Source of the DNA: Solirubrobacter soli DSM 22325
Lineage (GTDB): Bacteria; Actinomycetota; Thermoleophilia; Solirubrobacterales; Solirubrobacteraceae
Reading direction: 5' to 3'
Assembly (NCBI RefSeq): GCF_000423665.1
Contig: NZ_AUIK01000027.1
Span: forward strand, 114,839-178,838
DNA: 64,000 bases
Position 1 is the first letter of the stretch, and every line of letters begins with the position of its first letter. The position numbers and the translations under genes are program-made. The notes beneath the pieces were generated by a model. That model did not search any database. It was not told the DNA's origin and worked only from the letters and a program-made list of their open reading frames with translations. This document shows positions 36,685-45,441 of the stretch, piece by piece.

Positions 36685-38184
36685 TCAGGCGGGCGGATTG
36701 TGCAGCGCGAGTACGCGGCAGGCGAGCTGGAGCGCGAGGCGGTGGTCGGCGTCGTCGAGGTCGACGTCCAGCAGCTCGCGCAGGCGCGCGATCCGCGCCG
36801 AGACCGTGTTGCGGTGCAGCCCGAGCGCCGAAGCGGTCGCCGAGACGGAGAGACCCTCCTCCAGATACGCCTGGAGGGTTCGCAGCAGCTCGTCGTCGCG
36901 GACCGGGGCGAGGATCGAGTCGGCGTACGCGCGCATCAGGTCCGACTCGTTCCACGAGAGGAGCAGGCGCGAGACGCCGAGCTCGTCCGCGTGCTCGACG
37001 GCGGGTGTGAGCTCGCGCGAGCGGGCCAGGAGCGCGGCGTCGCGCGCCTCGGCGAGGGTGCGCGCGACGCCCGCGATCCCCTCGTGCGGCCGCCCGATCC
37101 CCGCGTGCAGACCCCACGACCCCGGCAGCGCCAGCAGCGCCGTGCGCACGCGGGCGAGCATCCGCCGTGCGTCCTGCGGCGGCGGCTCCGAGGTCGCGGT
37201 CACCCAGGTGGTCCAGCCGTCGCCGCGCTCGACCAGCGGGCCGACGAGGTCGTGCGCCGCCAGCGCCTCGCGCATCCGCGCGGTGCGCAGCATCACGTCC
37301 CCACCGGCGCGCCAGCCGATGTGGACGCCGGTGTGCCATCCGCGCAGTGCCCAGCCGGCCGCGACGGCGCGTTCGACGACGTCGCGGCGCACGGCCGCCC
37401 CGCCCGCCAGCAGCTCGCCGAGCAGGTGGGCGCTCAGGCGCGAGTCGCGCTCGGCCGTCAGCCGCTGCGCCGCCAACGTGGCGCGGACCACCGGTTCGGC
37501 GGCCTCCAGCACGGCCGCCGTCGTCGCCGCCCACGCCTCGACCGGCGCGGGGGTGCGGGACGCCAGCCAGGCGACCGTGCTCCCCACCGGCTGCAGGACC
37601 AGCACGCCGTCCGGCAGCTCGATCCGCTGCGGCGCGTCGAGGTCGAACCGCCCGACCACCTCGAGCGGGTCGCCTTCCAGCGCCGTGCCGTCCGCCGCCA
37701 ACAGCGCGACCGGCTGCGACAGGACCTCACGCAGCACCGCCAGGCTCGCCGGGAGCGTCTGCGGTCGCGCCCGCAACGTCCGCAGCGTCTTCGTGAGCGC
37801 GCGGGCGCGCTCGACCTCCGGCGCCCGGATCGTGACGATCAGCCGGTGCAACAGGTCGACGAGGTCGGGCGCGGCGACGGAGATGACCGGCAGGCCGAGC
37901 CGATCGGCGATCCGCACGGTCGACAGCAGCGGCGCCGTGTCGGACGCGATCAGGAGCGCCGCGGCCCCGCCGGTCTCCGCGCGGCGGACGAGCGCCTCGA
38001 GCCGGTAGGCGGGAGTGACCGCGGCGGTCGCGCAGACGACGAGCTGGTCGCCGCACGGCGCGAGCTCGCCGCCGCCGTGCCACGCGAGGTCGGCGACATC
38101 GCGGTCGAGGCCGTTCGCGCCGGCGAGCAGCGACGCGCCGTCGAGCACGGGGTGGGCGACGAGGTCGCGGACGCGCACGCTCAC
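36685..38184 (-). CDS. PucR-family transcriptional regulator
   Basis: 499 aa from GTG 38184, overlapping the upstream DUF917 stop by 4 nt. An N-terminal PucR domain (SVRVRDLVAHPVLDGASLLAG; LIASDTAPLLSTVRIADRLGLPVISV), a GGDEF-like degenerate middle (~250-390), and the C-terminal HTH_30 (LQAYLEEGLSVSATASALGLHRNTVSARIARL) match PucR, regulator of purine catabolism. Its place inside a permease/hydantoinase operon suggests it senses a ring compound and controls this operon. Confidence 0.9.
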   Translation of the reverse strand: MSVRVRDLVAHPVLDGASLLAGANGLDRDVADLAWHGGGELAPCGDQLVVCATAAVTPAYRLEALVRRAETGGAAALLIASDTAPLLSTVRIADRLGLPVISVAAPDLVDLLHRLIVTIRAPEVERARALTKTLRTLRARPQTLPASLAVLREVLSQPVALLAADGTALEGDPLEVVGRFDLDAPQRIELPDGVLVLQPVGSTVAWLASRTPAPVEAWAATTAAVLEAAEPVVRATLAAQRLTAERDSRLSAHLLGELLAGGAAVRRDVVERAVAAGWALRGWHTGVHIGWRAGGDVMLRTARMREALAAHDLVGPLVERGDGWTTWVTATSEPPPQDARRMLARVRTALLALPGSWGLHAGIGRPHEGIAGVARTLAEARDAALLARSRELTPAVEHADELGVSRLLLSWNESDLMRAYADSILAPVRDDELLRTLQAYLEEGLSVSATASALGLHRNTVSARIARLRELLDVDLDDADHRLALQLACRVLALHNPPA

Positions 38185-39245
38185 GTGACCAGCCCGAAAG
38201 CGGGTGGGCCGAAAACGCCCGGGCGCTCCAGCAGGGCCGGCGGCGGCGCGAGCCGCAGCACGAGGACGTGGCGGCCCGCGCGCAGGGCGCCGACCGCGAC
38301 CGGCCGGCGGTCGTCGCGGTCGAGCACGCAGATGATGTCCGGGACCACCGCGATCGGCTCGCCGTCGACGGCCACCGCGAGGTACTCGTCGCCGACGTCG
38401 ACCCGCGCGACGTGCGCGAGCCGTTCCGGATCCTCCAACACGACGCTGCGCAGGTGGCTCTCGGAGCGCTCGATCTCGGCCACGCGGCCCGCGAACAGCA
38501 GCTCGCCGCGGAGATCGTCCGCCGCGAGCCCGGCGCCCAACGAGCAGGCCCGGGTCACGGAGCCCGCGATCCCGAACTCGACGAGCACCCCCGCGTCGAC
38601 CGCGTAACAGGCGACCGCCGCCGCCCCGCCGACGCTGTTGATCAAGGCGCGCATGACGCGCTCGACGGACTCGTCGGTCGGGCAGTCGAAGACGACGGTC
38701 TCGCCGCTCGCGCCGACCAGCGCCATCGGCCCGACGCGCACCCCGGCCACGGCCAGGACGGTCTGGTTGATCCGGGGAAACGCGCGACCCATCAGATCGC
38801 CGTCGACGACCGGGAGATCGAGCGCCGCCCCCGCCACGAACGGCAGGAGCGCGTTCAGCCCGCCGATCTCGATCACGCCCAGGGCGGACGCGCGCCGGTC
38901 GAGGTGGTGCTCCAGAGCGCGGATCGCCGCGCCCCACTCCTCGCCCGACGGGAGCCGCTCGGCGACGATGTCCGGCGCGCCCGCCAGCCCGACGTGGACC
39001 ACGAGCGCGTCCGGAGCCAACGCGGAGGCCGACACCATCCGCAGCGACGAGACGGTCCTGCGCGCGATCGACGCCCCGACGGCGATGTCCCCACCGCCGC
39101 CGGAGCCCAGCAGCGCGGCGCCGAGCGCCAGCGCGTCGATCGGGGTGTCAGCCGATGGGGACGTAGTCGTGGTCGTAGCCGAAGTAGCGCGGGCCGGCCA
39201 ACGCCAGCCCTTCCGGACTCTGCCAGCGGGCGTCGCACGGCGCAC
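38181..39245 (-). CDS. DUF917 family protein, second copy (true start uncertain)
   Basis: The DUF917 core begins IDALALGAALLGSGGGGDIAVG and contains IEIGGLNALLPF, DLPVVDGDLMGRAFP and VVPDIICVLDRD. DUF917 members include S-methyl-thiohydantoin desulfurase, acting on a heterocycle. The only ATG/GTG/TTG in frame ahead of the core is the ATG at 39245, which gives a 98-bp overlap with the upstream gene and a Thr/Arg-rich N terminus. Translation probably begins near 39140, right after the upstream TGA (39150-39148), at a non-standard codon (ATC 39140 or CTG 39131). It probably works with its paralogue as a pair. Confidence 0.82.
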   Translation of the reverse strand: MRRATPAGRVRKGWRWPARATSATTTTTSPSADTPIDALALGAALLGSGGGGDIAVGASIARRTVSSLRMVSASALAPDALVVHVGLAGAPDIVAERLPSGEEWGAAIRALEHHLDRRASALGVIEIGGLNALLPFVAGAALDLPVVDGDLMGRAFPRINQTVLAVAGVRVGPMALVGASGETVVFDCPTDESVERVMRALINSVGGAAAVACYAVDAGVLVEFGIAGSVTRACSLGAGLAADDLRGELLFAGRVAEIERSESHLRSVVLEDPERLAHVARVDVGDEYLAVAVDGEPIAVVPDIICVLDRDDRRPVAVGALRAGRHVLVLRLAPPPALLERPGVFGPPAFGLVT

Positions 39246-40215
39246 CCAGCACCGTCACGCGCAGCCCGTAGCGGAGCATCTCGGTCGTGACCGGCTCGCC
39301 GGTCTCGGTATCCAGCACGCAGATCAGGTCGGGGACGCTCGCCACCACGACCCCGTCGCGCACGGCGATCAGGTGCTCGTTCTGGAACGACAGGGAGAAC
39401 GTCACGTCCTGCTCGTCCCCCAGCCCGGCCAGCGTCGCCTCACCGCGCGCGAAGCCCGCGACGGTGCGCCGCGCGACATCGGTCACCTTGCCGGTGAACA
39501 ACACACGCCCACGCAATCGCGAGACGGCGGCCGCGACCGGATCGCGATGCTCGGCGCGCGCGACCCGGATCGCCCGCCCGACCTCCTCGCAGAGCGTGAT
39601 CGTGCCCCAGACCATGTGATCCTTGACCTGGCGGCCGTCGAGCGCGTACAGCGACACGGCCGACGACGCGCCCATCTCGACCGTCACCGCCCGCGCGAGC
39701 CGTTCCGCCCACACGTTCCCCGACGTGTGCAGCACGGCGCTGTTGCCGCGCTCGTCGGCCATCGCCATCGGCGTCGCGGTCACGCCGCCCAACGTCGGGA
39801 GCACCATCTGCAGCTCGGGGAACGCCCGCCCCATCCCGTCCGCGTCGATCAGCGGCAGCCCCAGCTCGGCCGCCGCGATGAACGGGATCACCGAGTTCAG
39901 CCCGCCGGCCTCCAGCGAGACCGTGTGCGTCACCGTGACGCCGAGCAGCCGCTCCAGCGCCCGCAGGGCGTTCGTCGCCTCGTCGCCCCGCGGCAGCTTC
40001 TCGAGCATCACCGTCGGAGCCCCCATCAGCGCGGCCGGAGCGACCACGGCGTCGTCCGGGACCTCGGACGGGTCGAGCAGCGTCACCGGCCCGTGCGAGC
40101 GCAGCGCCTGCTCGGCCAGCAGCCGGCCGACGTACGGGTCTCCCCCGCCGCCCGTGCCCAGCACGGCCGCGCCGCGCGCGATGTCGGCGAGCTGCGAAAC
40201 GTCGATCTCACGCAT
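39148..40215 (-). CDS. DUF917 family protein, first copy
   Basis: 355 aa. Complete DUF917: GAAVLGTGGGGDPYVGRLL, VSLEAGGLNSVIPFIAAAELGLPLIDADGMGRAFPELQM, and VPDLICVLDTETGEPVTTE. The family binds a metal and acts on hydantoin-like rings. It overlaps the HyuA-type gene by 8 nt. The tandem pair of DUF917 proteins is about 30-35% similar by eye and may form a hetero-oligomer with the HyuA-type protein. Confidence 0.88.
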   Translation of the reverse strand: MREIDVSQLADIARGAAVLGTGGGGDPYVGRLLAEQALRSHGPVTLLDPSEVPDDAVVAPAALMGAPTVMLEKLPRGDEATNALRALERLLGVTVTHTVSLEAGGLNSVIPFIAAAELGLPLIDADGMGRAFPELQMVLPTLGGVTATPMAMADERGNSAVLHTSGNVWAERLARAVTVEMGASSAVSLYALDGRQVKDHMVWGTITLCEEVGRAIRVARAEHRDPVAAAVSRLRGRVLFTGKVTDVARRTVAGFARGEATLAGLGDEQDVTFSLSFQNEHLIAVRDGVVVASVPDLICVLDTETGEPVTTEMLRYGLRVTVLGAPCDARWQSPEGLALAGPRYFGYDHDYVPIG

Positions 40216-41770
40216 CGGATCCTCCCAGGGACAACTCGCCGACGGCCTTGATGCGGATCCGGGTCGCGTTGCCGGGCAGGTACGCGAGCGGGACCTCTTC
40301 GACGTCGACGATCGAGACGGAAGCGGGGTGCGCGCCGGCGGCGACCGCGCGGTCGACGGCCTCCTGGCGCGCCTCGTCGAGCACGGCGCCGCGGCGGCCG
40401 GGGTCGACGGAGAAGACGCGGTCGACCTCGCCGCCGACCTGCGCGATCGCGGCGCCGATCGCGTTCGCGACCGCGTAGTGCTGGGGGCGATGGACCTCCG
40501 CCGCGCCCGGCAGGGAGTCCGGGACGAGCATCGAGCCGCCGCCGACGCCGACCACCGGGATCGGCTCCGACGAGGTGCGCATGCGGTCCACGAGCGTCGC
40601 CAGCCGGTCGGCCACGTACGCCATGCCGCCCGTCACGAGCGAGCGCTCCAAGCGCGCCACGCGCTCGGAGTCCCCGATCTCGGCCACGCCCGCGGCGACC
40701 GCGAGATCGGTTGCGGTGAGGGTGTCGCCGCCGAACACCAGCGCGTCGTCGACCAGCCGGTAGCCGACGCTCTGCGGGCCGACGGTCACGTCGGCGCCGC
40801 CGCCCGAGACCAGCGAACCGCCGCCGATCCCCACCGACAGCACGTCCGGCATGCGGAAGTTGGTGGAGACGCCGCCGAGGGTGACCTCGGTCGCGGCCTC
40901 GCGCGGGAACCCCTGCTGGAGCACGCCGATGTCGGTCGTCGTGCCGCCGACGTCGATCACCGCGCAGGACTCCAGCCCGGAAAGGAACGCGGCGCCGCGC
41001 ATCGAGTTGGTCGGCCCGGACGCGAACGTGGCGACCGGGTACTGACGCGCGTACTCCACGTCCATCAGCGTCCCGTCGTTCTGCGACAGGTAGAGGGGCG
41101 CGCGGATGCCCGCCTCGGCGACGGTCCGCGACAACCCCGTGGCGATCTGCTCGGCGAGCTCGCGCAGCGCGGCGTTGATGATCGTCGCGTTCTCGCGCCC
41201 CAGCAGACCGGTCCGGCCGATCTCGTGCGACAGGGAGATCGCGACGTCCGGCAGCTGCTCGGCGATGATCGCCGCGGCGCGCTGCTCGAACTCCGCGTTG
41301 ACCGGCGAGAAGACCGAGGAGATCGCGATCGAGCGCACGCCGGCCGCGGCGACGGCGTCGAGCACGGCGCGGAACTCCGCCGGGTCGAACGGTGCGATCT
41401 CGCGCCCGTCGAACTCGTGCCCGCCGTGGCACAGATACGAGTGCCCGCCGATCGCGGAGACCAGCCGCTCCGGCCAGTCCACGAGCGGCGGGAGCGCCTT
41501 CGTCGCCGGCAGGCCGAAGCGGATGGCCGCGGTCGGCGCGAGCCGCTTGCCCTCGATCAGCGCGTTGATGAAGTGCGTCGTGCCGATCATCACCGCGCCG
41601 ATCTCGGCCGGCGCGAACGCGGTCTGCGCGCGCAGTGACGCCAGCGCGGTGACGATGCCCGTGGTCACGTCGGGCGTGGTGGAGGTCTTGACGGCGCCGA
41701 TCACGCCGCGGCCGCTCATCAGGACCGCATCCGTGTTGGTGCCGCCGACGTCGATGCCGATGCGCCGCAT
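40208..41770 (-). CDS. Hydantoinase/oxoprolinase (HyuA-type) protein
   Basis: 520 aa. An N-terminal ASKHA-like ATPase motif (RIGIDVGGTNTDAVLM), GTTHFINALIEGKRL, and a second VIDVGGTTTDIGVL identify the hydantoinase A/oxoprolinase superfamily, which opens cyclic amides with ATP. It is shorter than full oxoprolinases (~700 aa for HyuA) and no hyuB gene is present, so the DUF917 pair may supply the missing function. It lies 3 bp from the permease gene. Confidence 0.88.
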   Translation of the reverse strand: MRRIGIDVGGTNTDAVLMSGRGVIGAVKTSTTPDVTTGIVTALASLRAQTAFAPAEIGAVMIGTTHFINALIEGKRLAPTAAIRFGLPATKALPPLVDWPERLVSAIGGHSYLCHGGHEFDGREIAPFDPAEFRAVLDAVAAAGVRSIAISSVFSPVNAEFEQRAAAIIAEQLPDVAISLSHEIGRTGLLGRENATIINAALRELAEQIATGLSRTVAEAGIRAPLYLSQNDGTLMDVEYARQYPVATFASGPTNSMRGAAFLSGLESCAVIDVGGTTTDIGVLQQGFPREAATEVTLGGVSTNFRMPDVLSVGIGGGSLVSGGGADVTVGPQSVGYRLVDDALVFGGDTLTATDLAVAAGVAEIGDSERVARLERSLVTGGMAYVADRLATLVDRMRTSSEPIPVVGVGGGSMLVPDSLPGAAEVHRPQHYAVANAIGAAIAQVGGEVDRVFSVDPGRRGAVLDEARQEAVDRAVAAGAHPASVSIVDVEEVPLAYLPGNATRIRIKAVGELSLGGSDA

Positions 41771-41773
41771 GGC

Positions 41774-43138
41774 TCAGCGCCCCACCGGCTCGGCGACCTT
41801 GACGGGCGGGGTCTCAGGCGCGACGGCGAGATCGACGCCGGTCGCGCTTGACCCCACGCCCCGCACCAGGCCGAGCCGGCCGAGGACGACGTAGGCGGCG
41901 AACGCGAGCGCCAGCGAGTTGATCGACGGCAGCCCCCAGTCGACGTACTTGCCGACCGCCGCCGCGCCGAGCCAGATCACCAGCGCGGCCGGGACCCACA
42001 GCGGCGCGCTCTCGGGCAGCCGCCCGACGGCGCGGCTCTCCTCCAGCTCGCCCCGCCACGTGCGCACGACGAAGTACTCGGCGACCATGATCCCGGCGAT
42101 CGGCGGGAAGACCACGCCGAGGAAGATCAGGAAGTCCGTCAGCGAGTCGAGGATGCCCATCGCCGACAACACCGAGCCGACCACGCCGAGCACGAGCGTC
42201 ACCGTCGCGCGGTTCAGCCGGCGCCCGAGCACGCGGTCGACGAAGTTCACGACGCCCAGGCCGGCGGCGTAGAGGTTCCAGTCGTTGATCTTCAGCGTCG
42301 CCGCGATGACCACGAGCGTGCCGATGAAGCCCGACGTCGAGGTCACGATCGCCACCACGTCGTTCGTCTTCAGCGCGAGCGCGAGCAGCACGCCGATCAG
42401 GCCGATCACGTACTCGCCGAGCGTGATGCCGAGCACCGTCTGCTTGACCACGTCGGCGGCGGAGCGGTTGAAGCGCGACATGTCGGGCGTGATGACGGCG
42501 CCGACGATGAACCCGCCGGCAACGATCGTCGTGCCCTGGATCAGCGTCAGGGCGGGCCCGGCGGGCGCGGCGCTGGTCAGGTCGCCGAGCGGGTGCTTGG
42601 AGAGCTCGGAGACGATCGACCAGCCCGCGAGCACCAGGAACGCCGGGACGGCGATGTAGGCGGTCCACGTCATCGACGCGAAGCCGAAGGTCACGATCAC
42701 GGTCACCGCGAGGCCGAAGACGAGCGCCCAGCCCCACGTCGGCAGCACGCCGAGCAGCGACTCCAGGCCCTGCGCGGAGACCGCGTTCTGGATGCCGAAC
42801 CACCCGAGCGCGCTGACGCCGATCGCGAGCCCGATCAGCGTCGAGCCCCCGGCGCCGAACCCGGTCCAGCGCGCCAGCACCGAGGTCGAAAGCCCCTCGC
42901 GCTGGCCGGCGATGCCGGTGAAGATCGTCACCAGCTCGAGGATCGCGGCGCCGAGCGTGATCGCCAGCACGGCGTCCCAGAACCCCATCCCGAAGCCGAG
43001 CGTGGCGCCGAGCAGGAAGCTCGCGAGCGAGCTCAGCTGCCCGAAGCGCTGTATCGCGACGGAGAACCAGTGGTAGCGCGCGTCCTCCGGGACGCGGCGC
43101 AGCGCGTAGTCATCGTGGCCGAGCGACGATGCCGACAT
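41774..43138 (-). CDS. NCS1-family permease (cytosine/hydantoin/purine type)
   Basis: 454 aa from ATG 43138 (MSASSLGHDDYAL), chosen because GGGGAGG lies 9-15 bp upstream; an ATG 11 codons earlier lacks one. About 12 TM segments, with the NCS1 features SVAIQRFGQLSSLASFLLGATLGFGM, GWFGIQNAVSAQGL and GAVITPDMSRFNRSAADV. First gene of the operon, it would import the ring compound that the HyuA/DUF917 proteins open. Substrate unknown, but hydantoin, allantoin or a thiohydantoin are the best guesses. Confidence 0.9.
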   Translation of the reverse strand: MSASSLGHDDYALRRVPEDARYHWFSVAIQRFGQLSSLASFLLGATLGFGMGFWDAVLAITLGAAILELVTIFTGIAGQREGLSTSVLARWTGFGAGGSTLIGLAIGVSALGWFGIQNAVSAQGLESLLGVLPTWGWALVFGLAVTVIVTFGFASMTWTAYIAVPAFLVLAGWSIVSELSKHPLGDLTSAAPAGPALTLIQGTTIVAGGFIVGAVITPDMSRFNRSAADVVKQTVLGITLGEYVIGLIGVLLALALKTNDVVAIVTSTSGFIGTLVVIAATLKINDWNLYAAGLGVVNFVDRVLGRRLNRATVTLVLGVVGSVLSAMGILDSLTDFLIFLGVVFPPIAGIMVAEYFVVRTWRGELEESRAVGRLPESAPLWVPAALVIWLGAAAVGKYVDWGLPSINSLALAFAAYVVLGRLGLVRGVGSSATGVDLAVAPETPPVKVAEPVGR

Positions 43139-43145
43139 GTGATCT

Positions 43146-43161
43146 CTACCTCCCCAGGTAG
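43146..43161. promoter_or_regulatory. Hairpin around the permease Shine-Dalgarno
   Basis: Plus strand CTACCT-CCCC-AGGTAG. In the mRNA this folds a 6-bp stem with the GGGG of the ribosome-binding site in the loop and the following AGG in the stem, so it could modulate translation of the first operon gene. Confidence 0.35.
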
Positions 43162-43206
43162 CTGTGTCCACGTCGAATCGTGCAGCCGGCCCAGGCGGGG
43201 GTCATT

Positions 43207-43219
43207 GTGCAGCGTGCAC
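43207..43219. promoter_or_regulatory. Candidate PucR operator before the permease gene
   Basis: GTGCAGCGTGCAC: perfect 5-bp arms GTGCA/TGCAC around three bases, about 70 bp upstream of the permease start. A related copy precedes the racemase gene. Another GTGCAC hexamer lies 18 bp further on. Confidence 0.4.
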
Positions 43220-43311
43220 TGCGAGAGCGCATTGCGTGTGCACGGCGCAACCCTAAACTCCCACTGAAGGTTTCGTCACTTCCGCCGCTCGAGCCGTAAC
43301 ATAAAGACGTA

Positions 43312-44001
43312 ATGGAAGCCGCGAGCCGTCCCGTACGTGTGCTCGTCGTCGAAGACGACGAGGAGATCGCCCAGGTCCTGCAGCGTTCCCTGCGCCTGGA
43401 GGGCTACGAGGTCAAGCTGGCCGCAGACGGTGTGCGCGGCCTCGACGAGGCCCACGCGTTCCTGCCGGACATCATCGTCCTCGACCTCGGCCTGCCGCGG
43501 TTGGACGGTCTCGATGTCGCCCGTCGCCTCCGCGACGACGGGGACGACACGCCGATCCTGATGCTCACCGCCCGCGACGCACTGGAGTCGCGCGTGGAGG
43601 GCCTGGACGTCGGCGCCGACGACTACCTCGTCAAGCCGTTCGAACGCCAGGAGCTGCTCGCACGCATGCGCGCGCTGCTCCGGCGTCGCCCCCCGCGCGG
43701 CATGGCCCCGCTGCGCGTCGGCGATCTCACGCTCAACCCCGATACACACGAGGTCGCGCGCGAGAACCGGCAGATCGACCTCACGCAGCGGGAGTTCGAG
43801 TTGCTCGAGTACCTGATGCGCAACGAGCGGCTGGTGATCTCGCGCCAGAAGCTGCTCGACGAGGTGTGGGGCTATGACCCGTTCTCGATCACGAACACGA
43901 TCGAGGTCTTCGTCTCGAATCTCCGAAGGAAGCTTGAAGCCGGTGGCGAGCCTCGACTCCTCCATACGGTCCGCGGCGCGGGCTACGTACTCCGCGTATA
44001 A
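43312..44001 (+). CDS. OmpR/PhoB-family response regulator
   Basis: 229 aa. The receiver (VVEDDEE; phospho-acceptor Asp58 in VLDLGLPRLDG; MLTARD; VKPFE) is joined to a winged-helix DNA-binding domain (LTQREFELLEYLMRNERLVISRQKLLDEVWG; VFVSNLRRKL; HTVRGAGYVLR). It resembles MprA/PhoP-type actinobacterial regulators. It overlaps the kinase gene by 59 bp. A TAACAT hexamer 9 nt before the ATG suggests a very short leader. Signal unknown. Confidence 0.93.
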   Translation: MEAASRPVRVLVVEDDEEIAQVLQRSLRLEGYEVKLAADGVRGLDEAHAFLPDIIVLDLGLPRLDGLDVARRLRDDGDDTPILMLTARDALESRVEGLDVGADDYLVKPFERQELLARMRALLRRRPPRGMAPLRVGDLTLNPDTHEVARENRQIDLTQREFELLEYLMRNERLVISRQKLLDEVWGYDPFSITNTIEVFVSNLRRKLEAGGEPRLLHTVRGAGYVLRV

Positions 44002-45397
44002 GCGCCAGCCGATCCGCTGGCGGCTCGCCGGAGGCTCCGCTGCACTGACGTTGGTGATCCTGCTGGGGTTCGCCGTGATCGTCGGGACGCTCACGACCCG
44101 CGCGATCTACGAGGACTTCAACCGCCAGGTCTCCTCCGCGGCCGACCGCCTGCAGACGCAGCAGTACTACCAGTACAACGGGCTCAACAAGCTCAACCAG
44201 CCGACCTACAAGTACCCGCTGTCGCTCGACGCGTTCGCGGGCTCCAACAACGCCGCGATCCGGGTGGTGACCGCCGGCGGGCGCAAGTTCGCGGCCTCCA
44301 AAGCGGCGCCGAACTTCGGCCCGCCCCGTGACGCGCCCTACGAGATCAACGGCTGGAAGGTCGAGACCCGCGAGCTGCAGATCTATCCCAACCTGGACGA
44401 GCACCCGGAGGGCGCGCAGTACGACTTCCGGATCTTCGCCCAATACGGGCGCCGGATCTCCGACGTGCGCGCGACCGCCAACCGGGTGAAGCTGTTCCTC
44501 GGCCTCGGCGTGCTCGGCGGCACGGCCCTCGCGCTGCTCGCCGGCCTGGCGACCGCGCGACGCGCGATGGAGCCGATCGCCGAGCTGACGGACGCCGCGC
44601 GCGAGATCGCCCGCACGCGTGATCCCACGGGCACGATCCCGCGGCCGCAGGCCGACGACGAGGTCGCCGAGCTGTCGACCACGCTGGAGTCGATGCTGCA
44701 CGCGCTCGACGACGCCCGCACCGAGACCGAGGCGGCGTTGATGCGCCAGCGCGAGTTCGTCGCCGACGCCTCGCACGAGCTGCGCACGCCGCTCACGAGC
44801 GTGCTGGCGAACCTCGAGCTGCTCGAGGAGACGCTCGACGGCGAGCACCGCGAGGCGGCCGCGTCGGCGCTGCGCTCGAGCCGCCGCATGCGCCGGCTCG
44901 TCGCCGACCTGCTGCTGCTCGCCCGCGCCGACGCCGGCCGCGAGCCGCTCAAGCGCACGGTGGACCTATCGAGCGTCGTCACCGACGCCGCCTCCGAGCT
45001 GGAGCCGGTCGCGGGCGACCACGAGATCTCCATCTCGGCGCCGCACGGCCTCGAGATCGACGGCGTGCAGGACGAGTTGCACCGGCTCGTGCTGAACCTG
45101 ATGGAGAACGCGCTGCGCCACACGGACCCGGGCACGGCGGTCGAGGCCAGCGTCGAGCGCTCCAACGGGCACATCGTGCTCGCCGTCGAGGACGACGGCC
45201 CAGGCATCCCGCCCGAGCTCCAGGACAAGGTCTTCGAGCGCTTCTTCCGCGCCCACGGCGACCGTTCGGGCTCCTCCGGCCTCGGGCTGTCGATCGTGCG
45301 CGCCGTGGCCGAGAGCCACAGCGGAACGGTGACGCTGGAGCCGCCCTTGGACGGCCGCGGCGCTCGTTTCGTCGTCCGTTTCCCCGCTCGGCAGTAA
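43943..45397 (+). CDS. Membrane sensor histidine kinase, partner of the OmpR-type regulator
   Basis: 484 aa from GTG 43943; the longer start is serine/arginine-rich and antiparallel to the regulator's C terminus. TM1 (~28-50) and TM2 (~195-215) enclose a ~140-residue sensor domain with many Tyr/Gln/Asn. Then HAMP, HisKA (VADASHELRTPLTSVLANLELLEE) and HATPase (NLMENALRHTDPGT; DDGPGIPPELQ; SGLGLSIVRAVAESH). It phosphorylates the upstream regulator. Confidence 0.92.
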   Translation: MASLDSSIRSAARATYSAYKRQPIRWRLAGGSAALTLVILLGFAVIVGTLTTRAIYEDFNRQVSSAADRLQTQQYYQYNGLNKLNQPTYKYPLSLDAFAGSNNAAIRVVTAGGRKFAASKAAPNFGPPRDAPYEINGWKVETRELQIYPNLDEHPEGAQYDFRIFAQYGRRISDVRATANRVKLFLGLGVLGGTALALLAGLATARRAMEPIAELTDAAREIARTRDPTGTIPRPQADDEVAELSTTLESMLHALDDARTETEAALMRQREFVADASHELRTPLTSVLANLELLEETLDGEHREAAASALRSSRRMRRLVADLLLLARADAGREPLKRTVDLSSVVTDAASELEPVAGDHEISISAPHGLEIDGVQDELHRLVLNLMENALRHTDPGTAVEASVERSNGHIVLAVEDDGPGIPPELQDKVFERFFRAHGDRSGSSGLGLSIVRAVAESHSGTVTLEPPLDGRGARFVVRFPARQ

Positions 45398-45413
45398 AGA
45401 ACCTCACAAGTCC

Positions 45414-45440
45414 TCAAGCTCGGCGCGTAGGAGCCGATGC
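45414..45440 (+). promoter_or_regulatory. Candidate FliA (sigma-28) type promoter before cheW
   Basis: TCAA (45414-45417), 15 bp, then GCCGATGC (45433-45440), compared with the consensus TAAA-N15-GCCGATAA: three of four and six of eight, with exact spacing. It ends 1 bp before the GTG, so transcription would begin inside the annotated start and favour the ATG at 45451. The AGGAG at 45429-45433 overlaps it. Confidence 0.3.
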
Positions 45441-45441
45441 T

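Noticed and set aside
45395..45413. TAAA at 45395 as the -35 of a sigma-28 promoter
   Set aside because: No GCCGATAA-like -10 lies 15 bp downstream of it; the TCAA at 45414 has the right spacing instead.
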